Positions 1 to 5,082 of a stretch of 5,082 bases of DNA are shown here, in pieces. The notes beneath the pieces were generated by a model, which saw only the letters and a list, made by a program, of their open reading frames with translations, had not been told where the DNA came from and did not search any database. A program made the translations under genes and the position numbers. This DNA is from SLSG01 sp041690235. Lineage in GTDB: Bacteria > Bacteroidota > Bacteroidia > Bacteroidales > UBA7960. The DNA lies in contig JAWLHS010000175.1 of the NCBI GenBank assembly GCA_041690235.1, forward strand, positions 1-5,082, in the 5' to 3' direction. Every line of letters begins with the position of its first letter. Positions within the stretch are counted from its first letter, which is position 1.

Positions 1-1104
1 AAGGGCAGCGGTGGGGGTGATGGTTCCATTGTCAATTCCCCAGATCCCAAAGGGGGCATGTGCGCTGTAACCCACCAGGGGATCATCGCTGGCCGTCAGG
101 CCCCAAATGGAGTCGTTATACAAACAGAAATCCATCGGGTTGCGGATGGCGTACTCATGGTTGATCAGGGAATGCACCCGGTTTTGCTCGAAATAATCGG
201 CGTATTGATCCTGCAACCCCCTGGGATCCAGACCGAGGAATGAATAATGAGCAAAAAATAAGGGTCCGCCGAAATTCGGTCCCAATGGCAACTCCAGGTT
301 ATAAAAAACCCCCCCGTTGGCCATTTGTCCCCCACCAGCCCAGCCCTGCTCATAGGTCTCCCTGTTGATCGGGTGGGCGGGTGATGAGGCCGCCAGCACG
401 TAAGTGATCAGGGCCTCGTTCCAGCCCCGTATTGCATGGCCCATGCCAAACCCATGATTGGGTGACCAGTGCCAGTAGAGGACGTTTTCCCCATTGCGGT
501 ACCAATCCCACTCCACCCCGTACCAGAGTGTGTCGACCAATGCCCTGAGTGAGTCCTCACGCTGGTTTTCCAGGGAGAAATATTCCCTGGCGGCAATCAT
601 TCCCTGGACAAGGAAAGAGGTTTCGACCAGGTCGCCGCCATCGTCTTGTGGACTGAAAGCGATGGTTTCGCCTGTAATTCCATTGAGCCAGTGGGGCCAG
701 GCCCCGTGGTGGCGGTCAGCCTTCTGCAGGAAGTTGAACATATGCAGCAGCCTGCCCACAACGGTGTCCCTGGGGAGAAATCCCCTGTCAACCCCGGCAA
801 TCATTGCCATGATGCCGAAGCCTGTCCCTCCGGTGGTGACAAGGTTGCCTGATGTGTTCCTTTCGCGCGCCATTCCCGAATTGGGTTCGGCAAAATCCCA
901 GAAATACTTCAGGGTTTGCTGCTGAACAATATCCAGGAGCTCGTCCCCGGTCAAATCTTCTGCCACCTCCCGTTCCAGGGTGTAACAAAGTGTTGTATCA
1001 GGGGGGGTGCCGTTGCCATTGTCCGGGTCTTCTCCCGGATCCTTGGAGCAGCCCGCCCATCCGACAATGAAAATAAATAGGCTTGTGATCAGGGGTCTAT
1101 ACAT
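1..1104 (-). CDS. Glycoamylase-like / GH144-type beta-1,2-glucanase lipoprotein, 3' end cut by window edge
   Basis: Predicted secreted glycoside hydrolase, probably cutting beta-1,2-glucan into oligosaccharides or sophorose. The ATG at 1104-1102 opens 368 codons in frame to base 1; no stop is reached, and since relatives are usually about 430-460 residues, roughly the last 60-90 are missing. Residues 1-19 form a lipoprotein signal: Arg3, a hydrophobic core, then GWAGC with Cys19, followed by KDPGEDPD and a Gly/Pro/Thr-rich linker to about residue 40. The (alpha/alpha)6-type catalytic domain starts near residue 53 (DELLDIVQQQTLKYFWDFAE). Glycoamylase-family blocks follow: DDGGDLVETSF (154-164), WHWSPNHGFGMGHAIRGWNE (211-230), HYSFLGLDPR (286-295), INHEYAIRNP (314-323), WGLTASDDP (334-342) and DNGTITPTAA (358-367). 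Asp154, Asp158, Glu161 and Glu230 have the same spacing as the functional acids I recall for Chitinophaga pinensis GH144 (D135, D139, E142, E211). It follows the SusD gene by 89 nt. Endo versus exo action cannot be decided; a related glycoamylase-like specificity is the alternative. Confidence 0.88.
   Translation of the reverse strand, partial: MYRPLITSLFIFIVGWAGCSKDPGEDPDNGNGTPPDTTLCYTLEREVAEDLTGDELLDIVQQQTLKYFWDFAEPNSGMARERNTSGNLVTTGGTGFGIMAMIAGVDRGFLPRDTVVGRLLHMFNFLQKADRHHGAWPHWLNGITGETIAFSPQDDGGDLVETSFLVQGMIAAREYFSLENQREDSLRALVDTLWYGVEWDWYRNGENVLYWHWSPNHGFGMGHAIRGWNEALITYVLAASSPAHPINRETYEQGWAGGGQMANGGVFYNLELPLGPNFGGPLFFAHYSFLGLDPRGLQDQYADYFEQNRVHSLINHEYAIRNPMDFCLYNDSIWGLTASDDPLVGYSAHAPFGIWGIDNGTITPTAAL
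570..590 (-). repeat. Perfect 7-bp inverted repeat inside the glycosidase gene
   Basis: CCAGGGA at 570-576 and TCCCTGG at 584-590 are exact reverse complements around a 7-nt AT-rich spacer. In the mRNA this could form a short hairpin within the codons for AAREYFSLEN (residues about 171-180). The arms coincide with ordinary codons (Arg-Glu and Ser-Leu-Glu), so it may be fortuitous; no function is claimed. Confidence 0.3.
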
Positions 1105-1117
1105 GATTGATGTGGAA

Positions 1118-1123
1118 CCTTTT
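1118..1123 (-). promoter_or_regulatory. Possible weak ribosome binding site of the glycosidase gene
   Basis: On the minus strand AAAAGG lies 13 nt before the ATG at 1104, in an A-rich leader. The spacing is longer than ideal for a Shine-Dalgarno element, and Bacteroidota often start translation from A-rich leaders without one. It supports the ATG at 1104 only weakly; the better support is the complete lipoprotein signal that begins exactly there. Confidence 0.25.
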
Positions 1124-1141
1124 GTATTCAGTGAGTCGCCA

Positions 1142-1169
1142 TCCCTGTTCCGATCTTCGGCGTCAGGGA
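1142..1169 (-). repeat. Imperfect stem-loop between the SusD and glycosidase genes
   Basis: The 89-nt gap 1105-1193 holds an inverted repeat. The outer arms are TCCCTG (1142-1147) and CAGGGA (1164-1169), a perfect 6-bp stem. The inner arms are CCGA (1150-1153) and TCGG (1157-1160), a 4-bp stem closing a 3-nt loop. An internal loop of 2 and 3 nt separates the two stems. It starts 25 nt beyond the SusD stop codon in the direction of transcription. No T-tract follows on the minus strand, so it does not look like an intrinsic terminator. It could be an mRNA-processing or stability element within one transcript, or chance. I see no Bacteroidota-type promoter (TTTG, then TAnnTTTG) in the gap, which favours read-through from SusC/SusD. 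Confidence 0.45.
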
Positions 1170-1193
1170 CTTGCCGTGTTGTTTGATGGTTGA

Positions 1194-2642
1194 TTAATAT
1201 CCCGGGTTTTGAACCAGGACACCGTTGCTGAGGTCTATCTGTGTCTGTGGGATGGGGAACAATTCATGCTTACCGGCCACGAATCCGCTTCCTCCCAACA
1301 CCTGGGGCGCCCTTCCGGTGCGTACCAAATCAAAAAAGCGGTGTTTTTCCATGGCCAGTTCGGCGCGTCTTTCATCCCAGACGTCTTCCAGGGTGGGGGC
1401 CCCGATGGGGTCCAGGCCAACCCGGTTCCGGACCTGGTTCAAGGGTGTGGCGGCGTCTCCACCCACATGTATGGATGCTTCAGCGTTCATCAGAAGGACT
1501 TCAGCATACCTGATGTAGCGAATATTATGGTCCAGGGCATAGTCGACCGTATTGTACCTGAGCTGAACATACACCTTGTGGTTGTAATAGGGATTCGGAC
1601 AATTGACGTTGATGGAATCCCCTTCGGGTGTGCGGCTGCCACGGGCCAGAACTGTAGCGGCTTTTCGCAGGTCGTCGTCCCGGCTGTCGAAAAAGTCGAT
1701 CAGTCGTTGGGAAGGCACATTGAAACCCCAGCCCTGCATTCGGGCAAAGTTGTTTCTGGGGCCCTGCACAAAGCCGTATTCGCAGCGGTACCTGCCCTGG
1801 TCCATCGAGCTCAGCTGAAGCTCGAAAACAGACTCCATGGAGTTCTCTCCCACAATGCGAAACAAGTGGTAAAAGCTTGGGTACAGGCTGTAGGTATTGC
1901 TGGCAATGACTTCGTCGGTGAGGGTCTTCACCTCCTGCCATTCGTTCTGGTACATAAAACTCCTGGCGAGCAGCGCCCTGGCCGCTCCGCTCGTGGCCCT
2001 GCCTGCTTCGCTCAGTGGGTAGTTAAGGGGAAGGCGTTCGATGGCAAACCGCAGGTCCTCCTCTATGAAGTCATATATTTCCTCCCTGGTGGACCTCGGG
2101 ATCTGGGCGAATTCTTCCGCAGTGAGCGTTCTGTCGATCAGGGGCACCCCTCCGAATGCCAGGTTCAGGCGCAGGTAGAGAAATGCCCGGAGAAACCTGG
2201 CCTCTGCCACCAGTTGATCCCTGGCCTCCGTATCATCAAAAGGGAGTTCGTTCAGGGTATTGATGGCGAAGTTGCAGCTCCCGATCACATTGTAGTGATC
2301 GCTCCAGAAGCTCAGGAACAATTCGTTGTTTGCATCGTGGGTAAAGCTGGCCAGTTGGATCATCACCGGGGCGTCGTCTGGCGTACTGCCCTTGTCGGCG
2401 TCATCCGAAGTGATCTCGAACATACCAATATAGGGAAAGACACTGACCCCCCAGCTTCTGAGGCCAGCGTAAGCTGCACTCACGTATCGGAATCCTTCTT
2501 CAACGGTCGGTTCTCTTTCGTAGTCAATGGGAAGTTCCCCCTCCAGTGGAACATCCAGGTATTCTTCGCAGGAGTGAAGGCCGGTTAATGCCCCGGGCAA
2601 AAGCAGTGCAATGAAGAGAAATTTTATGATGGATTTTTTCAT
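1194..2642 (-). CDS. SusD/RagB-family outer-membrane glycan-binding lipoprotein
   Basis: Surface lipoprotein that binds glycan and acts as the lid on the neighbouring SusC transporter. I choose the ATG at 2642-2640 (482 residues, TAA stop at 1196-1194); an upstream in-frame TTG at 2648 would add two residues ahead of an otherwise ideal MKKSIIKF signal start. Residues 1-24 form a lipoprotein signal with lipobox LHSC (Cys25), followed by EEYLDVP, the usual SusD pattern of cysteine, acidic residues and Leu-Asp. Family hallmarks run through the protein: AEARFLRAFLYLRL then FGGVPLID (147-170), helical repeat-like segments at about 218-246 (ARALLARSFMYQNEW) and 374-389 (IRYIRYAEVLLMNAEA), DERRAELAMEKHRFFDLVRTG (423-443, SusD C-terminal domain), and LFPIPQ followed by LVQNPGY at the extreme C-terminus. 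The length is normal for the family and the frame is intact. It starts 12 nt after the SusC stop, so the two are almost certainly co-transcribed. Binding residues and ligand cannot be read from the sequence. Confidence 0.97.
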   Translation of the reverse strand: MKKSIIKFLFIALLLPGALTGLHSCEEYLDVPLEGELPIDYEREPTVEEGFRYVSAAYAGLRSWGVSVFPYIGMFEITSDDADKGSTPDDAPVMIQLASFTHDANNELFLSFWSDHYNVIGSCNFAINTLNELPFDDTEARDQLVAEARFLRAFLYLRLNLAFGGVPLIDRTLTAEEFAQIPRSTREEIYDFIEEDLRFAIERLPLNYPLSEAGRATSGAARALLARSFMYQNEWQEVKTLTDEVIASNTYSLYPSFYHLFRIVGENSMESVFELQLSSMDQGRYRCEYGFVQGPRNNFARMQGWGFNVPSQRLIDFFDSRDDDLRKAATVLARGSRTPEGDSINVNCPNPYYNHKVYVQLRYNTVDYALDHNIRYIRYAEVLLMNAEASIHVGGDAATPLNQVRNRVGLDPIGAPTLEDVWDERRAELAMEKHRFFDLVRTGRAPQVLGGSGFVAGKHELFPIPQTQIDLSNGVLVQNPGY

Positions 2643-2654
2643 GACCAAAAATAT

Positions 2655-5082
2655 TTAAAAGGATACGTTCAATCCAAAGGTGTATGTTGAGGAAAGGGGA
2701 TATGTGTCATAATCGATGGCGGATGCGATCGGACTGCCCCCGATTTCAGGCGTGAAACCGTTGTACCCGAAAAGGGTGAAAGGGTTCTGTGCGCTCAGGT
2801 AAAACCTCAGGGAACTGAGCCCGATTCTGGAGGTAATGGTTTCGGGCAGGGTGTAGCCCATCTGGATGTTCCGGATGCGGACATAGGAGCCGGACTCCAC
2901 GAAGAAAGAATTGGGTTGTATGTTCCGGCGGCTGAGGGCCGGTGAGGGATATTCCTCCGATGTCCCGTTTCCGTGCCAGTGGTTCTCGTAGAAATCGAGG
3001 TCGTAATTGGCGTCAGGAAAAATATTGCGGTTGGCCCTTTTGGCGTTGAATATTTTGTTTCCGGAAGTGCCCTGGATGATGACCGAGACATCCCAGTTTT
3101 TGTAATCTGCATTGGCGGTCAGTCCGAATACAAGCTTTGGTATGGGGCTGCCGATCATGACCCGGTCGCGGCTGTCGATCCGGTCGTCCCCATTGACATT
3201 CTCGAATTTCAGGTCTCCGGGAAGCGCATCTGGCTGTAAAATGGTGCCTTCCGGTCCTGTGTAGTTATTGACATCCGACACCGATTGAAATACCCCGATG
3301 GCGTTGTATCCATAAAACGCACCAATGGGCTGACCGACCAGCGTTTGTGTGACGAAGGCACCGTTAAGGGTAGGCCCGTAAAGGATTCCGTCCTCGTTGT
3401 TGATGCGCAGCACTTCATTGTTGACCGTTGACAGGTTTCCGCTGAGGGAATATCCCAGGTCCCGGTTGTCGAAGCGTTCTGTCCAGGTCAGCGAAAGGTC
3501 GATTCCGCGGTTGCGGATGCGGCCGTAGTTTCCGAGGAGTTCTGCCTGGCCTGAGACACCCGGAATGGGTGCACTGAACACGGCATTGTTGGTTTCACGG
3601 TTATAAAAGTCCAATTCCACGGCCAGGCGGCTGCCCAGGGTATACAGTTCGAGGCCTGCGTTGAACTCCTCCACGGTTTCCCATTGAAGGAAATTGTTAT
3701 AAACGGTCTGAAAGGTCAGTCCGGGAATGGGGTTGTTCCCTCCGAAAATTCCGGTGGTTCCGGGTCCCGGGCTGCCGACGATCAGGGCCGAATTCGCGGG
3801 TACGTTGTTATTGCCGAGGGTTCCCCAGCTACCCCTGATTTTTAGAAAATCCACCAGGTTTTGTTCCCTCATGAAGTCTTCCTGGGTCAGGATCCATCCC
3901 ACGCCCAAAGAGGGGAAAATGCCCCAGTTCTCATTGTATTTGGAGGATCCATCGGCCCGTATGGTTGCCGTTAACAGGTATTTGGAGTCCCAGGCATAGC
4001 TCAGTCGGGAAAAGAATGAAGCCACACGGTGGCGGTATCCTCCGTCTGTGGCGGTCCGGGTGTTATCGTCGCCGAGGCGGAGGTAATAGGTGGCATCGGT
4101 CAGGCGGGGGACGTTATAGGCCTGGCCCGATAAATTGTTTCCGAACAGCTCCTGCATGGAACTTCCCACCATAAGGCTGATGCGGTGTTTCATGATGTTT
4201 TGGCTGTAGTCGAGGGTGTTGTCCCACAGCAGGTTTCTCCTCAGGTTGCTGTTTTTATTCAGTGAACTGGTGGCGTTGTTCTGCAGGCCGGAAACGAAAT
4301 ACACCGGGTTATAGCCCCTTCCCTGGCTGTAGGCAATGGTGGCGGCAAGGCTTGTCCGGAAGGTGAAGTGCTCCAGAAACTCCAGCGAGAAGTAGGTGCT
4401 GGGAATGATGTTGTATTCTTCGTTATATACGTCGTGGTAGTAGGCGCTTGCCGCCGGGTTGGCAAAAGGACCGGAAAATCCGAAAACCGTGGGGTCGCTC
4501 CACCCGTCTTCAGCATTTCCCGCATCGAATGCCGGCGGAGCGACAAAAGCCTGGAAGAAGGAATAGTTATACCCCGGAGTGGTGTTGTTTTTTGAAAAGA
4601 TCAAATTGTATCCCAGGGAGACATTGGAAAAGGTATAGTCGTTCCTGGCCCTGAAATTCAATCTGTTGAAGTTGTTGCTATTGTCGGGATTGCCGGTGTT
4701 GATCAGGCCGTCCTGGTAAAAGTACCCTATCCCGTAAGTGTAAGTAGAGTTTTCTCCTCCTCCTGAAATGCCGATTTCATGACTGGTGATCAGGGGCTTT
4801 CTGAGCAGTTCGTTGTACCAGTGGGTGCTGACATTAAATTGTTCGGGGTCGAAGAAGTCCCCGATCCCGGTAAGGCCGGTCCGAAGGTTCAGCATTTCAA
4901 TGTACTGGTCTTTATTGGCCATCTCCAGTACATTGGTCGGGTTTTGGAATCCGGAGTAGGATGAAAAGGTGACCTGTGGGGCACCCTTGACGCCTTTTTT
5001 TGTGGTAATGAGCAAGACCCCGTTGGCTGCCTGAACACCGTAAATGGCGCCGGCCGAGGCATCCTTCAGTACCGTTATGGAC
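2655..5082 (-). CDS. SusC/RagA-family TonB-dependent outer-membrane transporter, 5' end outside window
   Basis: Outer-membrane beta-barrel that imports the oligosaccharide delivered by its SusD partner, powered by TonB-ExbBD. The frame is open from the right edge to TAA at 2657-2655, giving 808 whole codons; a full SusC is about 1000-1100, so roughly 200 N-terminal residues (signal peptide, carboxypeptidase-like domain, TonB box, first half of plug) are missing. The visible part begins in the plug with SITVLKDASAGAIYG, then AANGVLLITTKKG, the hallmark SusC plug motif. Barrel hallmarks follow, in visible-fragment numbering: the IGISGGGENSTYTYGIGYF block (102-120), RADGSSKY and FPSLGVGW (about 375-396), LKIRGSWGTLGN (413-424), the acidic turn NVNGDDRIDSRDRVMIG (628-644), YVRIRNIQMGYTLP (733-746), and the terminal strand YTFGLNVSF ending in Phe, as barrel proteins usually do. 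There is no frameshift. The substrate cannot be read from SusC itself; it is inferred from the downstream glycosidase. The true start and promoter lie off the window. Confidence 0.97.
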   Translation of the reverse strand, partial: SITVLKDASAGAIYGVQAANGVLLITTKKGVKGAPQVTFSSYSGFQNPTNVLEMANKDQYIEMLNLRTGLTGIGDFFDPEQFNVSTHWYNELLRKPLITSHEIGISGGGENSTYTYGIGYFYQDGLINTGNPDNSNNFNRLNFRARNDYTFSNVSLGYNLIFSKNNTTPGYNYSFFQAFVAPPAFDAGNAEDGWSDPTVFGFSGPFANPAASAYYHDVYNEEYNIIPSTYFSLEFLEHFTFRTSLAATIAYSQGRGYNPVYFVSGLQNNATSSLNKNSNLRRNLLWDNTLDYSQNIMKHRISLMVGSSMQELFGNNLSGQAYNVPRLTDATYYLRLGDDNTRTATDGGYRHRVASFFSRLSYAWDSKYLLTATIRADGSSKYNENWGIFPSLGVGWILTQEDFMREQNLVDFLKIRGSWGTLGNNNVPANSALIVGSPGPGTTGIFGGNNPIPGLTFQTVYNNFLQWETVEEFNAGLELYTLGSRLAVELDFYNRETNNAVFSAPIPGVSGQAELLGNYGRIRNRGIDLSLTWTERFDNRDLGYSLSGNLSTVNNEVLRINNEDGILYGPTLNGAFVTQTLVGQPIGAFYGYNAIGVFQSVSDVNNYTGPEGTILQPDALPGDLKFENVNGDDRIDSRDRVMIGSPIPKLVFGLTANADYKNWDVSVIIQGTSGNKIFNAKRANRNIFPDANYDLDFYENHWHGNGTSEEYPSPALSRRNIQPNSFFVESGSYVRIRNIQMGYTLPETITSRIGLSSLRFYLSAQNPFTLFGYNGFTPEIGGSPIASAIDYDTYPLSSTYTFGLNVSF

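Noticed and set aside
772..785. GGGGA / TCCCC inverted repeat with a 4-nt loop
   Set aside because: The stem is only 5 bp, inside coding sequence for ordinary residues (Gly-Phe-Leu-Pro), with no T-tract and no gene boundary nearby.
494..925. Plus-strand open frame of 143 codons opposite the glycosidase
   Set aside because: It overlaps conserved catalytic-domain codons of the minus-strand gene. Its product resembles no family I know and has no convincing start context.
1209..2588. Plus-strand open frame of 459 codons antisense to SusD
   Set aside because: It lies wholly within an unmistakable SusD gene, in the codon-aligned antisense frame that stays open under GC-biased codon use. Its translation has no recognisable domain or signal, and SusD carries all family hallmarks along the same stretch.
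2643..2654. Possible separate promoter or terminator between the SusC and SusD genes
   Set aside because: The gap is only 12 nt of AT-rich sequence, too short for either; co-transcription is the straightforward reading.
163..4796. The 8-mer GATCAGGG occurs six times, always on the plus strand (163, 406, 1087, 2136, 3780, 4788)
   Set aside because: Every copy reads CCCTGATC in the coding strand in the same phase, encoding Leu-Ile as CTG ATC after a codon ending in CC (for example in PLI, ALI and SLI). Preferred codons for a common dipeptide explain the strand bias, so a regulatory or replication motif is unnecessary.
5013..5015. TTG at 5015-5013 as the start of the transporter
   Set aside because: The frame continues upstream to the window edge through the conserved SusC plug motif (VLKDASAGAIYG), so the gene starts outside the window.

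Overview
The window looks like part of a polysaccharide utilization locus (PUL) from a member of the Bacteroidota. The evidence is a SusC-type TonB-dependent transporter followed by a SusD/RagB-type lipoprotein, a pairing characteristic of that phylum. Two lipoprotein signals with acidic residues after the cysteine, and AT-rich translation starts without a clear Shine-Dalgarno sequence, fit the same group. By eye the base composition is moderately GC-rich, with G/C-ending codons preferred, so this is not a typical low-GC gut Bacteroides. I cannot name the genus.

All three genes lie on the minus strand, so the biological order runs from the right edge to the left. (1) 5082-2655: SusC-like outer-membrane transporter. 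Its 5' part, including the signal peptide and first half of the plug, lies beyond the window. (2) 2642-1194: complete SusD-like glycan-binding lipoprotein, starting 12 nt after the SusC stop. (3) An 89-nt gap with a small imperfect stem-loop at 1142-1169. (4) 1104-1: predicted lipoprotein enzyme of the glycoamylase-like / GH144 (beta-1,2-glucanase) type. Its 3' end is cut by the left edge of the window.

The likely shared job is uptake of a glucan. The lipoprotein glycosidase would cut polymer at the cell surface or in the periplasm, SusD would capture oligosaccharides, and SusC would import them with TonB energy. The only guide to substrate is the enzyme, whose conserved acidic residues match my memory of endo-beta-1,2-glucanase (GH144). 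A linear or cyclic beta-1,2-glucan is therefore the best guess. No regulator, transposon, tRNA, CRISPR array or other mobile feature is visible. There is no gene-free stretch over 300 bases. I see no unprecedented system here; the notable points are the substrate prediction, the intergenic stem-loop and the localisation signals.
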